Of a stretch of 64,000 bases of DNA, positions 35,081 through 47,025 are shown piece by piece. Origin of the DNA: Avena insularis (taxonomy: Eukaryota; Streptophyta; Magnoliopsida; Poales; Poaceae). The DNA is taken from contig CM042685.1 in NCBI GenBank assembly GCA_023614405.1, positions 90,882,684-90,946,683 of the forward strand, in the 5' to 3' direction. The translations under genes were made by a program, and so were the position numbers. How positions within the stretch are numbered: position 1 is the first letter of the stretch; each line of letters opens with the position of its first letter. Under the pieces are notes generated by a model that had not been told where the DNA came from, did not search any database, and saw only the letters and a list, made by a program, of their open reading frames with translations.

Positions 35081-38065
35081 TGTCACATCCCAAATTGTAG
35101 ATTTGGTCTTGCATATCATTCATATCATTGCATCATACTTTTCTATGCAAAACTGTCGATTGAAAAGAATCGGCGAAACGCTATTTTCAAATCCCTATTC
35201 TATTTTGCTACGAGGCTCCTGCGGGAGGCTTTAGTAGGACTAGCGTTGTCCACCCTTGTAGCCTAGTGGTTTTGCCCGAACCTTGACCCTAGACTGTTCC
35301 CCTCGACTTTACGAAACCGTAGGAGCAAGAATCACTCGATTCGGAGCTCGTACGGAGAAGTTCTGACGTTTATGAAGAGATCGGAAAACGGTCCGAATTT
35401 CGGGCCGATTTCCGAGTCCGCGTCTAACTCTGCGCCGAATCAGCCTAGGATTCCGCGTGGGGCCCCACAAAAGGGACCCCACCAGGCCCGAGCCGCCCCT
35501 GCTCGCCTCGATACCCGCGCCCCTCCTCGGGATCGCCCCGCCGCCTCGTAGATCGCGCCAGCGCCGCCTCTCCTTCCACCCGCGCCGCCCTCTTCCCGCC
35601 TCGCCGCCCGAGCTCTGCGCCACTGCGCCGCTGCCGCCGTCTTGCTGCGCTGCTCTTGCTTCGCTGCCTATGCCGCGCTGCGCTGCGCCGCTACCGCTGC
35701 TGCGCCGCGCTGGCATCGCCACAGACGCACCGCACACGCTGCCGCGCCGCCGCCTTCTGGCGCCAGCGTCGCTTCACCTACCTGCGCGCCGTCTAGCGTC
35801 GCGCCGCTCGTCCGTGCCGTGTCGCACGCGCCGTCGCCGTGTTGTTGACCGTCCCGTACCACGCGCTGACCGTCTCCCTCTCGCGCAGGTAGCACCGTCG
35901 CCGGAATCGATCGTCGCGCCGTCCGGAACTCGCCGCCGTCCGTTTCGCCGCTCGTTCCCGGTAAGCCTGCAGCCGCCGTTAGATCTCAGATCAGTGGTTC
36001 AGATCAGCCGTTGACCGGTCAGACTCAGGCATTGACTAGTCGAGCCTTGATCGGCGCCCGATCAGCGACGCGTTGACCAGTAAATAGGCACAGTTGACTG
36101 GTTATTTTCGTTAATCCTTTTAGTTGATAGATTTCGGTAGAAACTTGTAAATTGCGTAGAAATTAAATCGCTGGGCCAAAATTTGCAAATAAAATATGTG
36201 TAGGTTCAGTAAGTCGTGTAGAATCTTGCTGTACCTTGGTTTCACACTTTTGCATCAAGGTTTAGTACAGTTTAATCAAACTAGTTAGTGGCCTTTTCGG
36301 AGTAATAAATTCGTAGAAAAAGATCCGTAGCTCCAAAAATCGCGTATGATATGTCCTGGATTCAGTGGAACGAGGGGAATCTCATCGTCAATTAAAAAGA
36401 TAGGCTTATAGTAAAAACTTCTGCAGAAACTGTCTAGTGGATTTCTGCAGTGTTTTAATTACTCGGGAAGGTTTATAATTCCTTTTTGAGTAATTCCAAT
36501 TGGTACTGTTTCTAATCAGAGATTCCTATGCGGTAGAATTTTCCCAAGATTTTACAAATAGTATACTACCGGTAGTGAATTATTTGAGTTCTAGCTCTAG
36601 TTTTGAGCATTACTTTTGCGAAATAGTTTTCCTAGCGCTAAAACTATTTTCCATGCATGCAACCAGTAGTATTATTGATTAGGATTATGTGGTGCAGCTG
36701 TAGCACCAATTCACTTGCCTTGCATACCTTCATGCATCATATTTGTTGCATATGCTTGTGGAATTGTTTGTTTATGAATGCAATTGTATCGTGTAGATCA
36801 TGACGAGTGCAACGCTTGCTCGTGTGTGGATTGTTCTTCCGACCGCTACAACCAAGACAAGTAGATGCTACTTTGTTCATGATATCGTCCTACTATTTTC
36901 AATGCATTGTCGTGTATTTTTGTAGATGCATGTGTAGGATGATACTATCGCTATGCTATGTCCTATTATGTGGTAGGGCTTTCCTTGTAGATAAACCACC
37001 GTTGGTAGATGTGCTTAGCCATGCTATGATGAACGAGGGCTGGGTTACATCATTGATACTTGTTTCTAAAAGTATTGGTTTGTGAAAACTAAAACAACTT
37101 AATCAATGAATCTCCTGGGTGTGATGGTATTGATAATTTTTGGTGGTTTCATTGCGGAAAGGCACCCAGGTATCAAGAGAGAATGATTGGCTTCTTTATT
37201 GTGTAGCTTACGTGTATAACCATGTGCCAATAATGGAATGGGCGGTTGGTTGGACTTAGTAGGTTGTGGTAACTCGAACCCGCGTATCCAAAGATGTAGA
37301 ATTTTGGTAGGTTGGACCGGTGCGCGTCGGGATTGGGGTGCTACTTCCCGAACGGTCTCATCTTGGACTTCTCCCTATCATCACCCAAAATGAGAGTGAT
37401 GGTACGAGCTGGGCTGGCCAAGTCACATGGGTAAAGTGTACTAACCCCTGCAGGGTGTATAATCTAATCGATTAGCCGTGTCCCCGGTTATGGACAACTG
37501 AGTTGCTTGATATTGATTCCATGATATGTTTCTCGCTCATTCTAATTTCATAATTGTTTTAATATTGTTGGGTTAACTTAATTGGGATCTTTTCAAAGAA
37601 AATCAAAAACTGTTTATGAAAGTAGGACAAATGTATTTGCAAATGCAAGCCAGACACAGCTCCACTTGCCAAATATGCATGTAGATGTTAGTGCTATTGT
37701 CTCCATTACTAGCTCTACTTGCCATACATTCCATGTATTGACCCTTCGGGGCTGCTACGTTTCATGTTGCAGGTTATTCCGATTCTGAGTAATCGATATA
37801 GGCCACGGTACTCCACTCGGCACTTGTTCACTTGTGGGCAATTTGAAGAATGGAGGATTTACTTTATTTATGTTGCTACCTGAATAATTTGAGCTAGCTT
37901 TGGGCTAAGCTTTTATTGTAATAATGGTACTCTGGATCTTCGTTATTTATGATACACGGATATTTTGCTATGTTATTCATCTTATTCTATTGTGGGCCAA
38001 TGAACCGATCCAGGGATTGGCATGTCACATAGAAGCCACGGTCTTTTTAGAACCTGGGTGTTACA
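35081..38065 (+). repeat. Element E 5' LTR (2985 bp)
   Basis: Starts TGTCACATCCCAAATTG and ends GGGTGTTACA. A block at about 35400-35950 is very GC-rich and gives long open frames on both strands by composition alone; these have no domain and are not conserved in the other LTR. A segment of about 250 bp at 37000-37300 is missing from the 3' LTR. Confidence 0.92.
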
Positions 38066-38068
38066 GGA

Positions 38069-38080
38069 TGGTATCAGAGC
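38069..38080 (+). other. Primer binding site of element E
   Basis: TGGTATCAGAGC, a perfect complement to the 3' end of the initiator methionine tRNA, three bases after the LTR. Confidence 0.92.
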
Positions 38081-38233
38081 CCGTGTGTCGACTGTAGGAT
38101 CGTGACCTAGAATTGGATTAGGAAGCCATAGATTTATTAAAGCCTATATTAACTCTGTCTTTCATCTTATGCCTTTCACCCTCGTAAATTCTTACCATAT
38201 GCTATTCTCACACTTTCCTCTTTTACTTGATAG

Positions 38234-39226
38234 ATGGGAGAAGTCAGGACTGAGTATGCCACCATGGAGTCAGCAAGGCCCTTTGCAAGGCAGTTAGCTC
38301 AGCTCTACATCATTGGGATTGCCCTTGCCCATGTTCAAGGGAAGGAGGCTGTACACCTATGGATATGGAGAGGATGCATGGGAGATCACTACCTTCATAT
38401 TCAGAGATGCCTTGCCAAACCCAGTGCACTTGATCTACACCAAGACCTCATGGCCCAGGGACTTGGTATCAACTTGGCCATACATGAAGCCCTGTCTCGC
38501 CAGTGCCATCAAGTCCGACACCTACTGCCAGCAGATTCACCCTACCGTGACTATGGAAGGCGTGATGAAGATGGGCACATTGTGGTTACCCCGGGCGACA
38601 GGAACAGCATGCCGCCTTGTCGGAGGCACATAGAGGACATGGAAAGGGAGAATGGAGCTCTAGCTAAGAAAGTGATGATGATAAAGGAGATTGCAGACTT
38701 TGCTAGCAATGGTATGGTGGTCCAAGGACAGGAGATTGACACCCTGCATGAAGTTGTGGGAGTTCTGGAGAATGCCCTGATAGCCAGAGATGCAACCATA
38801 GCTCATCTTCATGGTACTGTGCAGGAGAACACCCAGAACATACAACAGTTGCAAGGGACCGTCCAGGAAAGGGATCAAACTATTGAAGCTATGACAGCCC
38901 AGATTGCCGCTCTCCAAGCACAGCTGAATCCACCCTCTGATGATGACAATGGAGATGATGGCAACAATGGGGATGATGATGACAGTGGAGACGATGATGA
39001 TGATGAGGACGAGGATGATGATGATGGAGACGATGATGGTGGAGGAGATGAAGCTGTTGCAGTTGCAGCTGAGAGTGAAGAAGAAGAGGAGGATCCAGAA
39101 GAGGTGGAGTTTGAGATCTCAAGTGATGATTCAGGAGAGGTGTACACTCCGCCGCCATGGTTGTACCGCGAACCGAAGCGCCAACGCATGACAGCAAGGA
39201 CCTACCGCAACCTCTTCAAGGAGTAG
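38234..39226 (+). CDS. ORF0 of element E: coiled-coil, acidic protein
   Basis: An uninterrupted 330-codon frame between PBS and gag, starting at the first ATG after the PBS. Residues about 1-130 form a globular-looking part with several Trp, Tyr and His. About 135-235 look like a coiled coil, with Glu, Gln and Leu at helical spacing and a repeated GTVQE(N/R). About 236-300 are almost only Asp, Glu, Gly and Asn. The C-terminus is basic (EPKRQRMTARTYR). A reading frame at this position, called orf0, is known from rice RIRE3 and RIRE8; its job is not established. It is the only long intact frame in the element. A separate message or a splice would be needed to express both ORF0 and gag, since 619 bp without coding lie between them. 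Confidence 0.7.
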   Translation: MGEVRTEYATMESARPFARQLAQLYIIGIALAHVQGKEAVHLWIWRGCMGDHYLHIQRCLAKPSALDLHQDLMAQGLGINLAIHEALSRQCHQVRHLLPADSPYRDYGRRDEDGHIVVTPGDRNSMPPCRRHIEDMERENGALAKKVMMIKEIADFASNGMVVQGQEIDTLHEVVGVLENALIARDATIAHLHGTVQENTQNIQQLQGTVQERDQTIEAMTAQIAALQAQLNPPSDDDNGDDGNNGDDDDSGDDDDDEDEDDDDGDDDGGGDEAVAVAAESEEEEEDPEEVEFEISSDDSGEVYTPPPWLYREPKRQRMTARTYRNLFKE

Positions 39227-39845
39227 ATAGAAGTCCACCAATTAGTCCACGTTAGGCAAATTCGTTAGGATTAATCTCGATCGTTGTAAAGCTTAGTTCG
39301 TGTTAGTTTAAGAGTGATTAGTTGCTTATTTGTGTACTCCAATATCCCAGGAATTATTTGTGCAAAACATTATGAAAGAGTTATGGCAATTTTGGTTACT
39401 ATCTGTGTTATTTTCGCTGCAGTTTTTCTGCTGATACAGCAGTACTGCATGATTTTTCATATTTTTCTGGTAACTCGGAAAAATCTGAAAAAACTTGGGC
39501 TGATGCGAAACTCTCTGTACTATATGTGCAAAAATCTTCTAAATTTTCTGACGAGTTTAAGTCAGGCAGAAAAATTCGCGAACGCTGCTGGACTGTTCTG
39601 GCAGATTGCTGTTTTTGTTGTTTAGTTGATCAACTGTTTAGTTAACCATTGCCAACTCTTGTAAAACTATTTCAGTAGGTGTATACTGCTAGGATAACCC
39701 CTGGGATGTTGCTGGATCGCTTGTTTGTTGATGTGTTGTTTGCTTGTGATTGTCTGCTATTGTTTGTTGTTGTTTGATCATATGCATGGGTAGAATCCTA
39801 TTATCGTAGTTGATTCTCTCTAAACTTACCTGTGCTGAACCGCAG

Positions 39846-40880
39846 ATGCCTCCCCGCCGTCAACCCACTGAGTTGGAGCAGCTCATGGCAGCTCAGGCAC
39901 AGCTGACCCAAGTGATGACTCAGTTCATCGCAGCTCAGAACAACAACAACAATGGGAACAACCAGCCTCAGGGAGATACTCTCACCAGATTTCTGAGGTT
40001 AAGGCCAGCTAAGTTCTCTACTGCAACTGAACCAATGGTTGCTCTCGACTGGTTGCGTTCAGTCAACAAGGATCTGGTAACTGTTGGATGCACTGATGCT
40101 GAGAAGGTGAGGTTTGCCGCTCACTTACTGGAGGGACCAGCCGCTTCTTGGTGGGACACTTTTCAGATCACCCACCCGCTGGATACCGTGACTTGGGCAA
40201 TGTTTGAGGAAGGTTTCAGGACCAACCACGTGTCTTCAGGAGTTCTGAGCCTGAAGAGGAAGGAGTTCATAACTTGCGCCAAACCAATCGCACCGTGGCC
40301 GAGTACATTGATGAGTTCAACAACTTGTCCTGTTATGCACCTGAGGATGTTGACACTGATGCAAAAAGGAGGGAGAGATTTCTGGATGGCCTCAGTGATG
40401 AGCTTTCAGTACAGCTACTGGTGGTTTATTGCCCCACTTTCCAGGAGCTTATGGACAAGGCCAGGATCTTGGAAGGGAAGCACAAACAGGTGGAGAACCG
40501 CAAGAGAAAGAGCAACAATCACCACTCTGGTTCACACCACAAGTCTCGCACTTCCTATGATGGATACTCCAAGCTTGGAGGGAGTGACCATGGGAGCCAT
40601 GACCGCCACCACCATGGGGGCGATGGGCATCGTCATGACAACCATAGGAGCAGCCACCACAGCCACAAGGGAGGACACTCTCACCACTCTGGAGGACACG
40701 GTGGACATGACCGCAACCGTGATCGCAACTTTGTGAAGAAGGATCTGAGTGAGGTGACGTGCTTCAAGTGTAAACAGAAGGGACACTATGCTGACAACTG
40801 TCCGGAGAGGAAAGGACTGAAGCCAACCCACAATGAGAAGGCCACAGTGAACCACATGATTGTGGAGGAGATTCCAGATG
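39846..40880 (+). pseudogene. Element E gag with His-rich linker and zinc knuckle
   Basis: Begins MPPRRQPTELEQLMAAQ. The Retrotrans_gag domain covers LRPAKFSTATEPMVALDWL, AAHLLEGPAASWWDT and, after a frame change at about 40268, TVAEYIDEFNNL and RRERFLDGLSDEL. Next is a stretch of roughly 70 residues made mainly of His, Ser, Gly, Lys and Asp (40516-40735), then one CCHC zinc knuckle, CFKCKQKGHYADNC (40760-40801). The protein would form the particle and bind RNA. The frame change divides it into two overlapping open frames, so this copy is not functional as it stands. The His-rich linker is unusual for the position. Confidence 0.88.
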
Positions 40881-41383
40881 AGCCTGACCTTGTGATTGGT
40901 AAGTTTCCAATCAACACTTACCCTGCACTTATACTTTTCGATACTGGTGCATCGCATTCATTCATATCAAGGGCATTTGTGGATAAGTATAAGTTACCTA
41001 CTGAGTCTATGCTAAGGTCTTTTAGAGTGAGTTCACCTGGAGGAGATATGATAGCTAGCGCGGGATGCCACGATTTAACTGTGAGGATTGGAACACACAA
41101 TTTCAGTGCACATTTGGTAGTGTTGGAATCACAGGGATTAGACGTTATTCTGGGTATGGATTGGATGTCTATGCATGGGGGACACATAGATTGTGCACAG
41201 CGAGCTATTTCACTCAAAACCCCGGATGGTAAGAGGATTAGATTCAAGTCAGCTGTACGACCAGGAAGGTGTAAGTTGAATTCTCTTAAGGGGGTTAGCA
41301 TGGATACTGTGCCAGTGATTAGAGATTACCCCGACGTGTTTCCGGAAGAGCTGCCAGGTATGCCACCTGACAGGGAAGTATAG
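40881..41383 (+). pseudogene. Element E aspartic protease
   Basis: Same frame as the second part of gag. The active site DTGAS is at 40940-40954 (LILFDTGASHSFIS). Later GLDVILGMDWM is the typical second block of the chromovirus protease. A TAG stop at 41381-41383 follows GMPPDREV, directly at the start of RT. It matures the polyprotein. Confidence 0.88.
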
Positions 41384-42289
41384 TTTCTTATCGACCTGAT
41401 GCCGGGAACAAGACCAATAGCAAAGAAACCATATAAGATGGATGTGGATGAGCTGAAGGAATTGAAGAAGCAGCTGAAAGAGCAGTTGGACAAGGGATTC
41501 ATTCAGCCTAGTTCGTCGTCATGGGGTGCACCTGTTCTGTTTGTGGAGAAGAAAGACAGCAGCAAGATATTAGTAGTGGACTATCGCTCGCTGAATGAAG
41601 TAACCATCAAGAACAAGTACCCTCTACCGAACATAAATGATTTGTTTGATCAACTGGAAGGAGCAAAGGTGTTCAGCAAGATTGATCTGCGATCAGGCTA
41701 CTTCCAATTGAAGATCCGGGAGGAGGACGTACCAAAAACCGCCTTCACTACTAGGTATGGTTTATATGAGTATACTGTTATGTATTTTGGACTAACGAAT
41801 GCCCCAGCGTATTTCATGACCATGATGAACAAGGTATTTATGGAATACTTGGACAAATTCGTGGTGGTGTTTATTGATGACATACTGATATATTCCAAGG
41901 ATGATGCTGAGCATGAGAAACATCTGCGACTGATTATGGAGAAACTGAGGGAACACCAGCTGTATGCCAAATTCAGCAAGTGTGAATTCTGGCTTAACAC
42001 TGTTGGATTTCTTGGACACGTAGTGTCAGGAGAAGGAGTCGCTGTTGATCCAAGAAAAGTCACTGCAGTAACTGAGTGGGAAGCACCCAAGAATGCAGGA
42101 GAGATTCGAAGATTTTTGGGACTTGCTGGATATTACAGGAGGTTCATTGAAAACTTTTCCAAGATTGCTAAGCCGATGACTGAACTTCTGAAGAAGGAGA
42201 GGAAGTTCGAATGGACGGATGTGTGTGAAGCTAGCTTTCAGGAACTGAAGCGTCGACTAGTGGCACTGTTACATGTTTACGGACCTTGA
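41384..42289 (+). pseudogene. Element E reverse transcriptase
   Basis: RVT_1 domain, in the same frame as protease but behind the TAG. Blocks: [48 protein letters not shown], and the catalytic FIDD at 41870-41881, all intact. The thumb region follows ([22 protein letters not shown]). The frame closes with TGA at 42287-42289 at the RT-RNase H border, where small indels are likely. Confidence 0.9.
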
Positions 42290-42660
42290 AGGATTTCCAA
42301 GTGTCTTGGCGCTTCTCGACAGGGACTTGGGAGTGTGCTGATGCAAGATGGGAGAGTAGTGTCATATGCCTCGCGACAACTCAAGAACCATGAGCGGAAT
42401 TACCCCACACACGACTTGGAGTTAGCGTCAGTGGTTCATGCGCTCAAGGTATGGAGGCATTACTTAATGGGAAAACACTGTGATGTGTACACCGACCACA
42501 AGAGCCTGAAGTACATATTTACACAGAAGGAACTGAACATGAGGCAAAGGAGATGGTTGGAGCTTATCAAGGACTATGATATGAATCTACAATACCACCC
42601 GGGAAAGGCCAATGTAGTAGCAGATGTTCTGAGCCGGAAGGTTTATGCCAATGGATTGAC
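42290..42660 (+). pseudogene. Element E RNase H
   Basis: Recognised by [45 protein letters not shown] and [12 protein letters not shown], closing with [10 protein letters not shown]. In the frame that carries the rest, the residue before ASRQG is Gly where the family has the first catalytic Asp. The upstream 40 bp do not read well in a single frame, so an indel pair is probable. Confidence 0.88.
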
Positions 42661-43966
42661 AATTTTTGAATTGCCCGAGGATTTGTGCAAGCAATTCAAG
42701 GACCTTAGACTGGAGGTAGTATCTGAAGGATACCTGGCTACAATGGAAGTCCAACCGACGCTACAGGACAGGATCATAAAGGCTCAGATAGGAGACAAGG
42801 AAATAGAGGAGATAAAGGAAAAGATGAAGGAGAATCGGGAAAAGGATATTCGCGAGGATGAGCATGGTACCTTGTGGTATGGAGATCGTTTGCGTGTGCC
42901 CAGCGACCCGGAGATAAGAGAGTTGATTCTGCAGGAGGCTCATAACTCGCCATACTCCATACATCTGGGCAACAGAAAGATGTATATGGATTTGAAGAGC
43001 AGATTTTGGTGGAACAACATGAAGGGAGATATCGCCAAGCATATTGCCCTATGTGATGTGTGCAGTTGAGTGAAGGCAGAACACCAGAAGCCAGCAGGAC
43101 TGCTACAGCCATTGCCCATGCAGGATTGGAAGTGGGATAGAGTGGGAATGGATTTTATCACAGGACTGCCCAGGACCAGGTCAGGATATGACTCTATTTG
43201 GGTAGTGGTCGACCATTTAACCAAGGTCGCCCACTTTATACCGGTGAGGACGACCTATACGAGTGCGAAGTTGGCCAAGATTTACATGGACAGGATTGTG
43301 TGCCTACACGGAGTTCCCAAGAGTACCGTATCTGATAGAGGCACCCAATTTACCTCACACTTCTGGCGCCAGCTGCACGAGTCACTTGGTACTAGATTGG
43401 AGTTTAGCACAACGTTTCACCCACAGACTGATGGACAGACCGAGAGGGTGAATCAGATTTTGGAGGACATGCTGAGAGCTTGCGTTTTGGCTCATGGATC
43501 TAGTTGGGATGAGAATTTACCATATGCGGAGTTTTCCTACAACAACAGCTATCAAACCAGCATCAAGACGTCACCGTTCGATATGCTATATGGGAAACGG
43601 TGCCGAACACCATTGCTATGGGATGGAGTAGGAGAACGCCAGTTGTTTGGACCCGATTTGATCAAGGACGCTGAGGAGAAGGCCGCCTTGATTAGGGATA
43701 GGCTGAAGGTAGCACAATCAAGGCAGAAGAGCTATGCTGACGCCAAGCGCAAGGAAGTGGTGTATGAGATAGGTGATAGAGAATACCTCAGAGTATCGCC
43801 ACTTCGTGGAATTAAGATATTTGGAATTAAGGGTAAGCTGGCACGTCGGTTCATTGGACCGTATCGGGTCTTAGCATGCAAAGGAGCAGTTGCTTATCAG
43901 CTGGAGTTGCCAGAGGCCCTGTTCGCTGTTCACAATGTGTTCCACGTGTCCCAGCTGAAGAAGTGA
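42661..43966 (+). pseudogene. Element E integrase
   Basis: After a linker, the zinc-binding domain has H in [14 protein letters not shown] and the Cys pair in ALCDVC. A TGA at 43067-43069 follows directly. The catalytic core has Asp in [10 protein letters not shown], Asp in TVSDRGTQFTS and Glu in TDGQTERVN. The C-terminal GPYRVL-type fold and NVFHVSQLKK close it, with a second TGA at 43964-43966. Both TGA codons stand where CGA (Arg) is expected from relatives. The enzyme would insert the DNA copy. Confidence 0.9.
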
Positions 43967-44236
43967 CATCCGGAGATGGTGGATACACCATTGAGAGACA
44001 CTGTACCGCTAGAGGAGGTTCAGCTTGAGAATGACTTGACCTACGAGGAGAAGCCGGTCAAGATTCTGGAAACAGCGGAAAGGACTACTCGTACCAAGAC
44101 AATCAAGTTTTGCAAGGTACAGTGGAGTCACCACACCTAAGAGGAAGCAACTTGGGAGCGTGAGGATGACATCCGAGAGGACTACCCACACCTATTTGCT
44201 AGCCGCGTCGAATCTCGAGGACGAGATTCATCTTAA
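43967..44236 (+). pseudogene. Element E chromodomain
   Basis: Downstream of the second TGA and in the same frame: LTYEEKPVKILETAERTTRT, then TIKFCKVQWSHH and, after a TAA at 44138-44140, EEATWEREDDIREDYPHLF. This is the chromodomain tail of Tekay/Del-type integrases, thought to direct insertion to chosen chromatin. It ends shortly before the polypurine tract. Confidence 0.82.
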
Positions 44237-44246
44237 GGGGGTTAGT
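44232..44246 (+). other. Polypurine tract of element E
   Basis: CTTAAGGGGGTTAGT just before the LTR start at 44249. Plus-strand primer. Confidence 0.75.
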
Positions 44247-44248
44247 CT

Positions 44249-47020
44249 TGTCACATCCCAAATTGTAGATTTGGTCTTGCATATCATTCATATCATTGCA
44301 TCATACTTTTCCATGCAAAACCGTCGATTGAAAAGAATCGGCGAAACGCTATTTTCAAATTCCTATTGTATTTTGCTACGAGGCTCCTGCGGGAGGCTTT
44401 AGTAGGACTAGCATTTTCCACCCTTGTATCCTAGTGGTTTCGCCCGAACCTTGACCCTAGATTGTTCCCCTCGACTTTATGAAACCGTAGGAGCAAGAAT
44501 CACTCGATTCGGAGCTTGTACGGAGAAGTTGCGGCCGTTTTATGAAGAGATCGGAAAACGGTCCGAATTTCGGGCCGATTTCCGAGTCCGCGTCTAACTC
44601 TGCGCCGAATCAGCCTAGGATTCCGCGTGGGGCCCACAAAAGGGACCCCACCAGGACCGAGCCGCCCCTGCTCGCCTCGATACCCGCGCCCCTCCTCAGG
44701 ATCGCCCCGCCGCCTCGTAGATCGCGCCAGCGCCGCCTCTCCTTCCACCCGCGCCGCCGCCTCCTGGAGCCGCCGCGCTCGCCCTCTTCCGCCTCGCGCC
44801 GCGAGCGCTTCACTGCTGCTGCGCGCCATGCCTGCTGCGCCGTGCTGCTGCTGCGCGCCTCGCTTCGCTGCCGCTACTTGCTGCGCCGCCTTGCCGCTGC
44901 AGCTGCCTTCTTTCTGCAGCTGCTGCGCCGCTTCTTGTCATGCCTGCCTTACACTCCGCGCCTTCGCGTGCGCACCTACCCACGCACGCGCGCCGTCTAG
45001 CGTCGCGCCGCTCGTCCGTGCCGTGTCGCACGCGCCGTCGCCGTGTTGTTGACCGTCCCGTACCACGCGCTGACCGTCTCCCTCTCGCGCAGGTAGCACC
45101 GTCGCCGGAATCGATCGTCGCGCCGTCCGGAACTCGCCGCCGTCCGTTTCGCCGCTCGTTCCCGGTAAGCCTGCAGCCGCCGTTAGATCTCAGATCAGTG
45201 GTTCAGATCAGCCGTTGACCGGTCAGACTCAGGCGTTGACTAGTCAGACGCCCAGTCAGCGCCCAGTCAGCAGACGCGTTGACCAGTCAACAGACACAGT
45301 TGACTGGTTATTTTCGTTAATCCTTTTAGTTGACAGATTTCGGTAGAAACTTGTAAATTGCATAGAAATTAAACCGCCAGGCCAAAAATTACAAATAAAA
45401 TATGTATAGGTTCAGTAAGTCGTGTAGAATCTTTCTGTACCTTGGTTTCACACTTTTGCAGCAAGGTTTAGTACAGTTTAATCAAACTAGTTAGTGGCCT
45501 TTTCGGAGTAATAAATTCGTAGAAAAAGATCCGTAGCCCCAAAAATCACGTATGATATGTCCCTGGATTCAGTGGAACGAGGGGAATCTCATCGTGAATT
45601 AAAAAGATAGGCTTACAGTAAAAACTTCTGCAGAAACTGTCTAGTGGCTTTCTGCAGTGTTTTAATTAGTCGGGGATTTTTAGAATTTCTTTTTGAGTAA
45701 TTCTAATTGGTACTGTTTCTAATCAGCGATGCCTATGCGATAGAATTTTCCCAAGATTTTACAAACAGTATACTACCGGTAGTGAATTATTTGAGTTCTA
45801 GATCTAGTTTTGAGCATTACTTTTGCGAAATAGTTTTCCTAGCGCTAAAACTATTTTCAATGCATGCAATCAGTAGTATTATTGATTAGGATTATGTGGT
45901 GCAGCTGTAGCACCAATTCACTTGCCTTGCATACCTTCATGCATCATATTTGTTGCATATGCTTGTGGAATTGTTTGTTTATGAATGCAATTGTATCGTG
46001 TAGATCGTGACGAGTGCAACGCTTGCTCGTGTGTGGATTGTTCTTCCGACCGCTACAACCAAGACAAGTAGATGCTACTTTATTCATGATATCGTCCTAC
46101 TATTTTTAATGCATTGTCGTGTATTTTTGTAGATGCATGTGTAGGATGATACTATCGCTATGCTATGTCCTATTATGTGGTAGGGCTTTCCTTGTAGATG
46201 AACCACCATGTGTGAATTTTTGTATTATGCTATGTCCTATTATGCTCGTGTGTGAATTTTGGTAGGTTGGACCGGTGCGCGTCGGGATTGGGGTGCTACT
46301 TCCCGAACGGTCTCATCTTGGACTTCTCCCTATCATCACCCAAAATGAGAGTGATGGTACGAGCTGGGCTGGCCAAGTCACATCGGTAAAGTGTATTAAC
46401 CCCTCCAGGGTGTATAATCTAATCGATTAGCCGTGTCCCCGGTTATGGACAACTGAGTTGCTTGATATTGATTCCATGACATGTTTCTCGCTCATTCTAA
46501 TTTCATAATTGTTTTAATATTGTTGGGTTAACTTAATTGGGATCTTTTCAAAGAAAATCAAAAACTGTTTATGAAAGTAGGACAAATGTATTTGCAAATG
46601 CAAGCCAGACACAGCTCCACTTGCCAAATATGCATGTAGATGTTAGTGCTATTGTCTCCATTACTAGCTCTACTTGCCATATATTCCATGTATTGACCCT
46701 TCGGGGCTGCTACGTTTCATGTTGCAGGTTATTCCGATTCTGAGTAATCGATATAGGCCACGGTACTCCACTCGGCACTTGTTCACTTGTGGGCAATTTG
46801 AAGAATGGAGGATTTACTTTATTTATGTTGCTACCTGAATAATTTGAGCTAGCTTTGGGCTAAGCTTTTATTGTAATAATGGTACTTTGGATCTTCGTTA
46901 TTTATGATACACGGATATTTTGCTATGTTATTCATCTTATTCTATTGTGGGCCAATGAACCGATCCAGGGATTGGCATGTCACATAGAAGCCACGGTCTT
47001 TTCAGAACCGGGGTGTTACA
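44249..47020 (+). repeat. Element E 3' LTR (2772 bp)
   Basis: Matches the 5' LTR, but has a longer GC-rich block (about 44740-44990) and lacks about 250 bp near 46205-46260, where a short segment (TATGCTATGTCCTATTATG) is repeated. Ends GGTGTTACA, then AGTTA. Confidence 0.92.
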
Positions 47021-47025
47021 AGTTA
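47021..47025 (+). repeat. Target-site duplication, right copy, of element E
   Basis: AGTTA, identical to 35076-35080. Confidence 0.92.

Larger units (their letters stand above)
35081..47020 (+). mobile_element. Element E: chromovirus-type Gypsy retrotransposon, structurally complete
   Basis: LTRs of 2985 bp (35081-38065) and 2772 bp (44249-47020), perfect 5-bp target duplication AGTTA, initiator-Met PBS (38069-38080), ORF0 (38234-39226), gag, protease, RT, RNase H, integrase, chromodomain and polypurine tract. The order protease, RT, RNase H, integrase, chromodomain and the chromodomain sequence point to the Tekay/Del clade. One frameshift in gag and stops at 41381, 42287, 43067, 43964 and 44138 show it can no longer make a full polyprotein. 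It is inserted in the 3' LTR of element D. Confidence 0.92.

Noticed and set aside
35457..36014. Long Arg/Pro-rich open frames on both strands in the LTR of E, also 44542-45218
   Set aside because: They lie in a very GC-rich block where stops are rare, have no domain, and differ in length and sequence between the two LTRs.
38551..39197. Antisense Ser- or His-rich frames opposite ORF0
   Set aside because: They are shadows of the GAT/GAC repeats that encode the acidic part of ORF0.
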